From an uncultured Acidobacteriota bacterium (GTDB taxonomy: Bacteria > Acidobacteriota > Terriglobia > Bryobacterales > Bryobacteraceae), in NCBI GenBank assembly GCA_902826605.1, contig CADEFM010000001.1:310001-374000 (forward strand): a stretch of DNA of 64,000 nt, in the 5' to 3' direction. Shown here one piece after another: positions 36,827 to 44,874 of this stretch (position 1 is the first letter of the stretch; each line of letters opens with the position of its first letter). A program made the translations under genes and the position numbers. The notes under the pieces are model-generated. The model saw only the letters and a program-made list of their open reading frames with translations, was not told where the DNA came from and made no database searches.

Positions 36827-37642
36827 TTACGGTGATTGTAGTATGGGTGCACGGCGCCGGTAAAACTCCAGTTCACCAGGCGGGGATCGTGAGACCGCGC
36901 CAAGAGCTTCCGATATGTGCAGCAACGTGTTTTGAAACGATGGCTCATCACATCCCAGCGCGCGATCGATGATACCCGCCGTGACGTCGAGTTGAACAAC
37001 TAGGGTAATGCCATTGTCTTGAATCGAGTACAACCCGGAGAGGCGGCCCTCTATTTCGCGTGATATGTCCATAGCCGCCTTCGTGTCAATGTGAAGAACG
37101 GAGGCGATCGAGTCGTCATGCCACCTTCCCACTCTTGGAGTCTCCCCGACTATCTTGAACACCCGCTCCAGCAATGCCCTGATGGATGCTTCCAGCACAT
37201 AGTGAGGATGGCGCTGGTCCGGCCGCTTCAGGTTTCGGATATGAATCAACTAAGAGGCGGAAAGGCCGGTTGGTTGCCAGAAGTTCGGAGACGTGCGATT
37301 CCAGCTTCACACGATTCCAAATTCGTGTCGAAGTATCGATCATGGCAGCCGCGTCGCGGATTTCCGCCTGGAATCTGGCGATCCGTTCCATCGATTTGTG
37401 GTGATATAGAGAAGTTCTCCACGAAAGGACGCCTGGGTCCGCCGCCACTCCGCTGAATCGCCCCTGGGGATATGCTCTTGAATCCCGTCCAGGCATGGCC
37501 GGAACGCCCTTCCGTCAGTGGGATCGAGTTCGATGGTGTACTGGGCCGTGGTGTGGACGGCATTTTCGTACACCTCCCTCACTACCCGCAGCGATGCTTC
37601 TAGGCGATCTGGTTCACTCGTCGCATTCGCGATTGAGATCAC
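36827..37642 (-). pseudogene. Frameshifted GGDEF-like signalling gene
   Basis: Read across three frames this resembles an acidobacterial diguanylate-cyclase-like protein. Frame 1 (37642 to about 37410) gives an N-terminal helical region starting MISIANATSEPDRLEASL. Frame 2 (about 37400-37250) gives the GGDEF entry region MIDTSTRIWNRVKLESHVSE and ATNRPFRLLV. Frame 3 (37249-36827) gives the rest, with VGRWHDDSIASVL where active enzymes have RxGGDEF. The site is therefore degenerate as well as frameshifted twice. Neither frame alone gives a complete domain. Decay, or two assembly errors in a dead paralogue, explain this; decay is more likely. Confidence 0.75.
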
Positions 37643-37676
37643 GTTCCTCCCCTGAGTCTCATCGGCTAAGGGAGTG

Positions 37677-38888
37677 TTAGCGCGAGTGAAATTGCATACC
37701 GGCGAAACTGACCACGCTGGCTTGGTCGATATTCCACTGTTGATAGTGAAGCAGCGTTCCGCGCGCTTCGGGAACCGCTTTCAAGAACGTGTAAAGCGGA
37801 GCCGAGCCGCACCACTTCAGGTCGTCCTGGTTTTCCTGGATCTGTTCCCAAAAGCCCTTGGCGTCACCTGCCGCTAGCCGTTCAATACGGCTGCGGTCTC
37901 GCCGCTCCACTGTCTCCATCTCGCCTTGGCCGGACACGGCTTCCATGGTGTCTCCATAGCGGCGGCCCATGTGCGCCATGTCCACACCCAGCACCCACAG
38001 GAGCTTTCCACCCTCGCGCGCAGCCATTTCGCCCAGTGCGCCGAGAACACGTTGCGTCCCCGGGTCGTCTTCGGGAAGGCCGCCTTCGTAGACACTATGC
38101 AAGTAAGAACCGCACAGCACCGGCAAGATCTTAATCTTCGGGCCGAATAAATGCTGTAGAAACACCACCTGAAATTCGATGGAATGCTCGATCGCATGGC
38201 AGTAGTCTTCCATGAGTACGGCGCCATCCCCCGCGCAGGCTATTTCGTCGATCAGGACGGTTGCTGGAGTCGTTTCTCCAAACGGCGTTATGAATGGTTT
38301 GCGGGTCAAACCTAAGCGGTTGGCTTGGCCGTAGTGGGAGGTGCCAAGAATGACAAACGTGCGATCTGCATCTGCTGGGGAAAGCGCCGAATACGCCGCG
38401 CGATAAGCGTCCACGCCGCCGAAAGGGCTCACGTGAGGCGCGGCGATGGCGATCGTGCGTCCAGCCGGCCGCTGGGAGCCGCCATCCTGCAAGTAGTGAG
38501 TCAGTGTCTGGCGTAATTCAGCGGTATCGTCCGGATAGCCACTGCCGGCGTGGGCGGGCAGTCTCTGAGGTGCGTTGCGAAATACCTCCTCCGCGGAAGC
38601 CTTCCTTTGGAGAAACTTGTCGTCGTCCAAAAATCCCGCGGAGCTCAATGCTTGGCTCAGGTCGTCTTCAATGCGCCCCGCATCCAGATCACCCGTCGCG
38701 CGCACCAGTTCCGCGCGCAGGTCGAGCGCGCTGTGCTGGCCATCGTAAAATTCCAGGAAAGCGATCAGCCCTGGAGGCACAATCAAAGTGGCGTCTGAAA
38801 ACTGAAAAGGATCGCGGATGAGCAATCCCGGCTTGTCCTCAATCGGGGACGGCATGAAGTCGAGTGTGTCTCGCAGACGCGGCAGCAT
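37677..38888 (-). CDS. Memo-like protein (AmmeMemoRadiSam component B) with N-terminal helical domain
   Basis: The 403-residue protein has two parts. Residues 1-95 are a small domain (DGQHSALDLRAELVRATG, then DLSQALSSAGFLDDD) that resembles PqqD-type or winged-helix folds. From about 140 onwards is the Memo fold with IAAPHVSPFGG, ILGTSHYG, MEDYCHAIEHSIEFQ and LPVLCGSY, the His/Cys-rich metal-site signature of the family. Members are metal-dependent and often sit with AMMECR1 and radical SAM genes; neither is in this window. ATG at 38888 is chosen; 38900 and 38924 are in-frame alternatives and none has a clear ribosome binding site. Confidence 0.8.
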   Translation of the reverse strand: MLPRLRDTLDFMPSPIEDKPGLLIRDPFQFSDATLIVPPGLIAFLEFYDGQHSALDLRAELVRATGDLDAGRIEDDLSQALSSAGFLDDDKFLQRKASAEEVFRNAPQRLPAHAGSGYPDDTAELRQTLTHYLQDGGSQRPAGRTIAIAAPHVSPFGGVDAYRAAYSALSPADADRTFVILGTSHYGQANRLGLTRKPFITPFGETTPATVLIDEIACAGDGAVLMEDYCHAIEHSIEFQVVFLQHLFGPKIKILPVLCGSYLHSVYEGGLPEDDPGTQRVLGALGEMAAREGGKLLWVLGVDMAHMGRRYGDTMEAVSGQGEMETVERRDRSRIERLAAGDAKGFWEQIQENQDDLKWCGSAPLYTFLKAVPEARGTLLHYQQWNIDQASVVSFAGMQFHSR

Positions 38889-38988
38889 GGAAAAACCCAT
38901 CATACACGTGCACGAGACTCGCACGGCAGAACGCCGCTAGACTGTTTGCGTGACACCTCCGGCGAACATCGCGGCCGTTCCAAAAGAC

Positions 38989-39035
38989 TTTGGTAGGCGC
39001 GGCAGGGATCGAACCTGCGACCCTCAGCTTAGAAG
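38989..39035. repeat. Direct repeat of tRNA-Arg 3' end (attL-like)
   Basis: These 47 bp are identical to 40812-40858, the part of tRNA-Arg(TCT) from the anticodon loop to the encoded CCA plus 2 further bases. After this point the sequences diverge. The copy carries no 5' half of a tRNA and is not a gene. It marks the far end of an integrated element whose other end is the intact tRNA gene. Confidence 0.9.
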
Positions 39036-39534
39036 AAGCTCGTCAGGACTGCGAACGCTTACACTTTATTGTTAGTATCGGCCAGGAAATAGGCGCTCCA
39101 AGCGGTCTAGCGTGCTCACGCTTGCTGACGATTTCTAAGGTGAGTCGCTACAATTTCCACTACAGTCCGGTGGCGGCATCGTCGCCGCGTCTCGCGCGCG
39201 CGATACTGTCTGGCGGCGGGAGCGTCATGAGGGTAGTTGAGGGTCTCGGAACTCCCGCCCGGCGAAACTAAGTGGATTGTGACAGGCGGAAGCAGACCTC
39301 CCCGGCAATCTGTGACCGAGAACTGAAGGTCCCTCTCGGAGGTATCGTCGCTCTCTTCTCTTGTGCCTTGACGTCTATCTCTGTTGTCAGTCCGAGAATG
39401 GCGATGGACAAGATACCTACGCTGAACGCTAGCCGATCATCGGCAATCTCTTTTGAGTGCATCTGAAAAGTCCCCGTAATGTCACTAAAAGGGATCTGCC
39501 CGAGCCGACCTTGCCGTTCAACATAACAGACTTT
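39036..39534. other. Gene-poor left part of the island remnant
   Basis: About 500 bp without a convincing gene. A minus-strand frame at 39268-39462 is listed separately as a doubtful small gene. The plus-strand frame from 38990 to 39271 is an artefact of translating the tRNA fragment. No repeats or integrase pieces were seen here. Confidence 0.5.
39268..39462 (-). CDS. Doubtful small secreted protein, 64 residues
   Basis: The frame starts MHSKEIADDR and has a hydrophobic stretch FSVGILSIAILGLTTEID that could be a signal peptide or anchor. A GGGGA sequence lies about 8 bases before the ATG. It is in the same direction as the secreted protein gene at 39535-40380, 72 bp downstream of it. No family is recognised and the short length makes chance coding possible. 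Confidence 0.3.
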   Translation of the reverse strand: MHSKEIADDRLAFSVGILSIAILGLTTEIDVKAQEKRATIPPRGTFSSRSQIAGEVCFRLSQST

Positions 39535-40380
39535 CTATTTCACCGACTTTGTCAGGTCAATGTCGATGCTTGTGCTTCGGTCGACTCGGATATCACGCGA
39601 ATCCAGAAGGTGGTCGAGACCAGGGACTATGAACTTTCCCGTGGAGTTTTTGAGCCATGTGATTAGCCCATAGCCCCCCTTATGGCTAAGCTTGAAGCGG
39701 AAGCGTCCTTGAGAATCCACCGCCACCTCCTCCCCGTAGCCGCCGTAATCTGCCATCAGTTGCAACAGCAAATGCCTATAGTCTCCCTGATAGTTGAGCA
39801 CGCGACCGCTCAACAATAAGTTGAGCTTTGTTGTCTCGCACACTGAGGATTTCGGACCGAGCGGTTCGCTCAAGTACTCGACGTACTTTACGCGGACACC
39901 ATCCAACTTCAGTGCGATGCCCTGTGAATCGTACACAACGTACTCTTTATCTCCGGTTGCGGATTCGAAGAGTGGCACGCCGTCGGCATCCGCAAGGCAG
40001 TAGTCGGAGGCGTATTTCGCAATGCGATACCCTTTACCGAAAAGTGTTTGTGCTTCCGCAAACGTCAAACTGGATTGGGAAAGGGTGATCCATTGGATGA
40101 CGCCTGTCTCATCTGCGACCATCTCGATCCGCCCTTTGGCAGGTCCAATATCCTGATAGTAGATCCAATCGGAGCCCTGGTGGTCTCTGAAGGTCGTCTC
40201 CGGCTCGCCTAGTTTCTGGCGCGCTTCACTTACTGTGGAATGCCCCAGCGTTAAGCCCTTGAACGTCGCCGGCTTGAACGTCGATCTTGCGGTTGTTTGT
40301 GCCGATGCAAGGGGTAGAGTCCCGATCCCAACAACCACACAAGCGACAATCAAGGATTGATAAATCATGAAGGTCTGCAT
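39535..40380 (-). CDS. Unknown secreted protein of the island
   Basis: The 281-residue product has a signal peptide ending ASAQ at about residue 28. The segment FKGLTLGHSTVSEARQKLGEP looks like the BamE/SmpA-type small alpha-beta fold seen in many lipoproteins and phage-borne proteins. The C-terminal half is beta-rich (GRFRFKLSHKGGYGLITWLK). No lipobox is present. Base composition is visibly less GC-rich than in neighbours, consistent with transfer along with the integrase. Function is unknown. Confidence 0.65.
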   Translation of the reverse strand: MQTFMIYQSLIVACVVVGIGTLPLASAQTTARSTFKPATFKGLTLGHSTVSEARQKLGEPETTFRDHQGSDWIYYQDIGPAKGRIEMVADETGVIQWITLSQSSLTFAEAQTLFGKGYRIAKYASDYCLADADGVPLFESATGDKEYVVYDSQGIALKLDGVRVKYVEYLSEPLGPKSSVCETTKLNLLLSGRVLNYQGDYRHLLLQLMADYGGYGEEVAVDSQGRFRFKLSHKGGYGLITWLKNSTGKFIVPGLDHLLDSRDIRVDRSTSIDIDLTKSVK

Positions 40381-40429
40381 CGGCTCACACGCTTGGAATC
40401 ATAACATTACTTTGCGTTGGATTTGCTGA

Positions 40430-40792
40430 GTCAATTGTGTACGTCTTGCTTACATCGACTGGAGGGGCGCCCATGCCCGCCGATCCTACGAGCCCGACAA
40501 CAACATGAAGAAGGCGTGGGGCACACTGCGAAAAAAGGCAAACGTCGATTGCCGAATCCACGATTTGCGGCAAAGCGTCGCCACAAAGCTCGCTGAAACT
40601 GGCACTCTTGAGTCTACGATGCTAGCCCTGCTCGGCCATATGAGCCGGGCCATGCTGGAACGCTACTCTCACATCAGGCTAGCCGCGAAACGTGTTGCTG
40701 TGGAGGCACTGACCACTCGACCCAATGAACAGGATTCCCGCCCGACTGCTACAAATTCCACTACAGTTACCGAATCTGAACTTGTCCAGTGA
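40430..40792 (+). pseudogene. Truncated tyrosine recombinase/integrase (C-terminal part)
   Basis: Only the end of the catalytic domain is present. It shows HDLRQSVATKLAETGTLEST (first Arg of the box II HxxR motif), then LLGHMSRAMLERYSHI with the conserved His and the nucleophile Tyr. The core Arg of box I and the whole N-terminal core-binding domain are missing. The frame is open only from a TGA at 40427-40429, and an internal ATG at 40505 is the first Met. It runs toward the tRNA gene, ending 22 bp from it, in the position expected of the integrase of the element. Confidence 0.85.
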
Positions 40793-40811
40793 GCCGTAAC
40801 TTACTGAGAAA

Positions 40812-40890
<79 letters not shown>

Positions 40891-40940
40891 GCTCATCTCG
40901 ATGGTAGCAAGGCGGCCTCGCCGCTGCCTTCCCGATACGC

Positions 40941-41372
40941 TTACTTCATCGGGGAATAATCGGTGGGGTCGAGGAAAATCGAATCGACTTTAGTCACCAG
41001 TTTTCCGTTCGCTTCCGATTCCTTCGACACCTTCTGCCACTCGGCATCCGTGCGGAACGCATCCCAGGACTTCTTCGCGGCGTCCCGGCTGGGGTAGGAA
41101 AGCAGATACATCAGAGTGTTGTTCTTCAACGGCTCATCCTGCGGTTTGAAATAAATCACATTGTTCATGCCGAGCCTCTTGAAGACGGTCAGCGTGTGGT
41201 CGCGAAAACGCGAGTGCAAAGCTTCCAGCTTGCCCGGCTCGGCTGTATAGATGCGCAGTTCGTAGACTTTCTCTCCAGCCGCCTCCACAGTGACGGTGGT
41301 ACGGCCGGCCCAATAACCCGCTAGCGCGGCCGTTAGCAGCGCGCAAGCAGCAAAGATGGATTTCCTAAGCAT
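40941..41372 (-). CDS. NIPSNAP family protein
   Basis: The 143-residue protein has an N-terminal hydrophobic segment (FAACALLTAALAGYWAG) acting as signal or anchor. The NIPSNAP-type dimeric alpha-beta barrel follows: VYELRIYTAEPGKLEALHSRF, GMNNVIYFKPQDEPLKNNTL and YLLSYPSRDAAKKSWDAF. Proteins of this family fold like small monooxygenase-type barrels and have no agreed reaction. ATG at 41372 has AGGAGA about 9 bases upstream, better than the ATG at 41387. It stands alone after the tRNA. Confidence 0.85.
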   Translation of the reverse strand: MLRKSIFAACALLTAALAGYWAGRTTVTVEAAGEKVYELRIYTAEPGKLEALHSRFRDHTLTVFKRLGMNNVIYFKPQDEPLKNNTLMYLLSYPSRDAAKKSWDAFRTDAEWQKVSKESEANGKLVTKVDSIFLDPTDYSPMK

Positions 41373-41823
41373 AAGAGGTCTCCTCATGAGGGGTCATTCC
41401 TCATGGGTTACAGTATCGCACGCCATGGCCAGCGGCATCCCCGCTATTTCGACGCCGCCGCCCAACCGCCGCATCGCTTCGCTCTATTCGATTTCCGCGC
41501 TGTTGCTAGTCCAGCGGGCGAAGGCCTGGGGGTGAGTTTGGGGAATTCGCGGCGATGGCAGTCAGATTTGACGCCGCTCTCGACGAAGTCCTGCACCGCG
41601 AACTCCGCGCCGCCGTGGCGCCACGGCGCGGAGGCTGAAGGGGACGACGCCGGGCGCTTGTTTTAGCTGCCTGCTCACGCGGTTGGACAACCGGAAAAAT
41701 TCGGGCAAGTGCCGCCAGCGCAACATCGGCAGAAAGGTTGCGATGCACAGGAACGGTCCGGGGCCGGGTGGCGAAACGTCAATCGTTTGTTCCATCTACA
41801 CATGTTACCCTCTAAGTTCACAC
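41373..41823. other. 451 bp with one doubtful frame
   Basis: Between the NIPSNAP gene and RNase J only one frame is suggestive, the short minus-strand one listed at 41562-41795. The remainder toward 41403 has high GC and no sign of coding constraint. No tRNA, terminator or repeat was found. Confidence 0.4.
41562..41795 (-). pseudogene. Possible monooxygenase-like gene fragment
   Basis: The frame starts MEQTIDVSPPGPG and gives RWRHLPEFFRLSNRVSRQLK and APGVVPFSLRA, a pattern similar to the N-terminal strand-helix of spheroidene-monooxygenase/ABM-like small proteins of acidobacteria as I recall them. After SLRA the similarity stops and the frame runs into Arg-rich sequence; a second frame continues with a tract WRHGGAEFAVQDFV. 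A frameshifted or truncated gene would explain this. It faces RNase J with 28 bp between starts. Confidence 0.3.
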
Positions 41824-43494
41824 ATGTCTGATAAGAAACTGCAAGTGATCCCATTAGGCGGCCTGGGCGAGTTCGGAATGAACTGCATGGCCCTCCGCTA
41901 CGGCGATGACATCATCGTTGTCGACGCGGGGATGATGTTCCCGGACGCCGAACTGTTGGGTGTCGATATCGTCACCCCGGATTTCACGTATCTGGTCGAA
42001 AATCGCGAGCACGTGCGCGGCCTGGTGCTCACGCACGGCCACGAAGACCACATCGGCGGTATCCCATTCCTGCTATCGCAGATGCAGATTCCGGTCTATG
42101 GCACCGCGTTCACCCTCGCGATGGTGGAGCGCCGCTTGGATGAGCACAAGCTTGCCGATAAAGCCAAGCTGAACACTGTAAAGCCTCGAGAAAAGCTGAC
42201 GCTGGGTCCGTTTTCCATCGAATTCATTCACGTCACGCATTCCACCGTGAGTTGCGTCGCGCTGGCCATCACCACTCCGCTCGGCGTGATCATTCACACG
42301 GGCGACTTCAAAGTGGATCCCACGCCCACCGATAACGAGCTGTTCGATCTGCACACGTTCGCCGAATACGGCAAGCGGGGCGTGCTGCTGCTGCTATCGG
42401 ATTCCACCAACGTGGACCGGGCCGGCTACACCGAAAGCGAGCGCGCGGTGGTGCCACGGCTGGAAGATCTGTTCGTCCGCTCCCCGCGCCGCCTGGTGAT
42501 TTCGTGCTTCAGCTCTTCCATCCACCGCCTGCAGACCATCATCGATCTGGCGCACAAACACGGCCGCAAGCTTGCTCTGCTGGGCCGCAGCCTGAACAAT
42601 ACCACGGAGATCGCGCACGACCTGGGCTTGCTCACCATCCCCAATGGCATTCTGCTGCGTCCGCAGGAGATCATGCAGCAGGCTCCCAGCAAACTGGTCA
42701 CGATTGTTTCCGGGACGCAGGGCGAGCCGATGTCGGCGCTTTCGCGCGTGGCCGTGGATAACCACAAGAATCTGTCCATTGAAGCCGGTGATACGGTGGT
42801 GCTCAGCTCGCGTATTATTCCTGGAAATGAAAAAGCGATTTACCGCATGATCAACCACGTGGCGAAACGCGGCGCGGACGTGGTCTACGGGTCCATGAAT
42901 CCGCCCGTACACGTTTCCGGTCACGGCAGCGCCGAAGAGCTTCGTCTGGTGCTGAATCTGGTGCGGCCCAAGTACTTCGTGCCGCTGCACGGCGAATACC
43001 GGCAGATGGCCAAGCACGCTAAGCTGGCGCAGCATTTGAGCCATGTGGGCTTGGAAGAATCGTTCGTGCTCGAATCCGGCCAAACGCTCGAGATCGATCG
43101 CAAGGGCGCGCGCAAGGGCGAAAAGGTCACCGTGGGGCGCGTATGCATCGACTCCGGTTCGCTGGACGAAGTGGTGCAAGACCTGGTGATTCGCGACCGC
43201 CGCCACCTTTCCGAGGATGGATTCCTGATCCCCATCATCGCCATCGATAAGAACACGGGCAAAGCGGAAGGACTTCCGGAGATCGTCAGCCGCGGGTTTA
43301 TATCCTTGGAGGAGAGTTCCGATCTGATGCAGGAAGCGCGCCAGGCGGTGATTAAGACGCTCGAATCTTCTTCCGCCGAAGAACGCGGCGATTGGGGCGT
43401 GATGCAGGAAAAGATCCGTGCCGATTTGCGGCGGTTTATCAGCAAGCAAACGTCGCGGAGGCCGTTGATCATGCCTGTGATTTTGGAAGTCTAA
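41824..43494 (+). CDS. rnj: Ribonuclease J
   Basis: The 556-residue protein has the metallo-beta-lactamase motif HGHEDH (residues 71-76), the beta-CASP motifs STNVDRAGYTESE and FSSSIHRLQT, the PPVHVSGHGS loop and the RNase J block VRPKYFVPLHGEYRQM. The C-terminal domain from about residue 460 is present. RNase J combines 5'-3' exonuclease and endonuclease activity in mRNA decay and rRNA maturation. ATG at 41824 is at the normal distance from the first strand (LQVIPLGGLGEFGMN); the longer open frame upstream is not conserved. The next gene starts 4 bp after its stop. Confidence 0.95.
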   Translation: MSDKKLQVIPLGGLGEFGMNCMALRYGDDIIVVDAGMMFPDAELLGVDIVTPDFTYLVENREHVRGLVLTHGHEDHIGGIPFLLSQMQIPVYGTAFTLAMVERRLDEHKLADKAKLNTVKPREKLTLGPFSIEFIHVTHSTVSCVALAITTPLGVIIHTGDFKVDPTPTDNELFDLHTFAEYGKRGVLLLLSDSTNVDRAGYTESERAVVPRLEDLFVRSPRRLVISCFSSSIHRLQTIIDLAHKHGRKLALLGRSLNNTTEIAHDLGLLTIPNGILLRPQEIMQQAPSKLVTIVSGTQGEPMSALSRVAVDNHKNLSIEAGDTVVLSSRIIPGNEKAIYRMINHVAKRGADVVYGSMNPPVHVSGHGSAEELRLVLNLVRPKYFVPLHGEYRQMAKHAKLAQHLSHVGLEESFVLESGQTLEIDRKGARKGEKVTVGRVCIDSGSLDEVVQDLVIRDRRHLSEDGFLIPIIAIDKNTGKAEGLPEIVSRGFISLEESSDLMQEARQAVIKTLESSSAEERGDWGVMQEKIRADLRRFISKQTSRRPLIMPVILEV

Positions 43495-43498
43495 ACGA

Positions 43499-44815
43499 AT
43501 GGACCTGACCGACGCCTCCCATTATCCAGGCCACGCCGATCAAGTCTTCACTCCCGAGTCTGAATCTGAAGTCGTGGAAATCCTGCGGCGGGCTTCGCAC
43601 GAACGGGTTCCGGTAACCTGCGCAGGCGCTCTGACTGGCTTGGGTGGCGGTGCCGCGCCGCAAGGCGGCTGGGCGATTTCCCTGCAGAAATTGCGCACAC
43701 TGGAGCTATCTCCAGGCTTCGCGCGCGTGGGCCCCGGCGTTGCGCTGCGGGAACTCCAAAGCGCCGCCACCGGCGACGGCCAGTTCTATGCGCCCGACCC
43801 AACCGAGAACACCGCATCGTTGGGTGGGAACATCGCCGCCAATGCCAGCGGTTCGCGCAGCTTTCGCTACGGCGCCACGCGCCGCCACGTGCGCGCCCTG
43901 CGGGTCGCGTTCATGGATGGCACGGTTCGGGAGTTCCGGCGCGGCGAAACGATTGACTTCGAGGTCCCGGCGATCTCATTGCCCAAGACGACCAAACTTT
44001 CCGCGGGCTATCCGCTTGCGCCCGGCATGGACATGGTGGATTTGATCGTCGGCAGCGAGGGTACGCTCGGCGTGGTGACGGAAGCCGAACTGCAGCTGTT
44101 GCCCGCCCCGGGCGAGCGTCTGGGCGGCGTGGTTTTCTTTCCGTCCGAGGATTCCGCCATGGATGCAGTGGAGCGCTGGCGTCCCATCCCTGGCCTCAAT
44201 ATGATCGAGTACATCGATCAGGCGTCTCTGCAGATGATGGACGTGCAGCACCGCGCGGCGCTGATGATTGAACTCGAAGAAGATGCCAATGGCGAAACGG
44301 CCGACATCGACATGGCCGGAGCGCTGGAATCCGATTCCTGGTTCGCCACATCCCCAGCGGACCGCGAGCGCTTCCGTGTCTTCCGCCACACTCTTTCCGA
44401 AAGGGCCAACGACCGCGTGCGCCGTACCGGCTTCACCAAATTCGGCACCGACTATGCGGTGCCGCTGGACAAATCGCGCCGGATGATGGCGGAGTACCGC
44501 AAAACACTCGACCGCGAGTTCCCGGGCAAATACGTGATCTTCGGACATATCGGCGACGCCCACGTCCACGTGAACGCGTTTCCCGAATCCGAACAAGAAT
44601 ATGAACGCGGCAAAGAATTGATGACGGACCTCGCGCGCGCCGCCGTGGCCTTGGGCGGCACGGTAGGCGCGGAACACGGCCTGGGCAAACGCAAGACGCA
44701 CCTGCTCGAAATACAGTATCCCCCGGATCAAATCGATGCCATGAAGAACGTCAAACGCCGTTTCGACCCCGACTGGCTTTTGGGGCGGGGAACACTGTTC
44801 CCCTGCGCGCAGTGA
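43499..44815 (+). CDS. FAD-linked oxidase (glycolate oxidase GlcD / D-lactate dehydrogenase type)
   Basis: The 438-residue protein has the PCMH-type FAD domain with CAGALTGLGGGAAPQGGWAIS and DPTENTASLGGNIAANASGS (the pyrophosphate loop and the Gly-rich block) and DMVDLIVGSEGTLGVVTE. The C-terminal cap has FGHIGDAHVHVN and GAEHGLGKRK, with His residues that bind the substrate carboxylate in GlcD/D2HGDH relatives. It oxidises a D-2-hydroxy acid, passing electrons on to quinone or an Fe-S partner; the membrane Fe-S oxidoreductase at 33265-35184 belongs to a class that often serves as such a partner, though not adjacent. Confidence 0.9.
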   Translation: MDLTDASHYPGHADQVFTPESESEVVEILRRASHERVPVTCAGALTGLGGGAAPQGGWAISLQKLRTLELSPGFARVGPGVALRELQSAATGDGQFYAPDPTENTASLGGNIAANASGSRSFRYGATRRHVRALRVAFMDGTVREFRRGETIDFEVPAISLPKTTKLSAGYPLAPGMDMVDLIVGSEGTLGVVTEAELQLLPAPGERLGGVVFFPSEDSAMDAVERWRPIPGLNMIEYIDQASLQMMDVQHRAALMIELEEDANGETADIDMAGALESDSWFATSPADRERFRVFRHTLSERANDRVRRTGFTKFGTDYAVPLDKSRRMMAEYRKTLDREFPGKYVIFGHIGDAHVHVNAFPESEQEYERGKELMTDLARAAVALGGTVGAEHGLGKRKTHLLEIQYPPDQIDAMKNVKRRFDPDWLLGRGTLFPCAQ

Positions 44816-44874
44816 TCACGTAGACCACACATCGCTGTGGGTCCCGGGCGGCGCCAACGCGCTATATTGGGCTC

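Noticed and set aside
38990-39271. Open frame starting VGAAGIEPATLSLE, which looks like a conserved protein
   Set aside because: This peptide is the well-known artefact of translating the antisense of a tRNA 3' end; here the duplicated tRNA-Arg fragment. It is not a gene.
42394-43449. Long minus-strand frame of 351 residues
   Set aside because: It is antisense to RNase J, whose motifs are unmistakable; composition is His/Arg-rich shadow.
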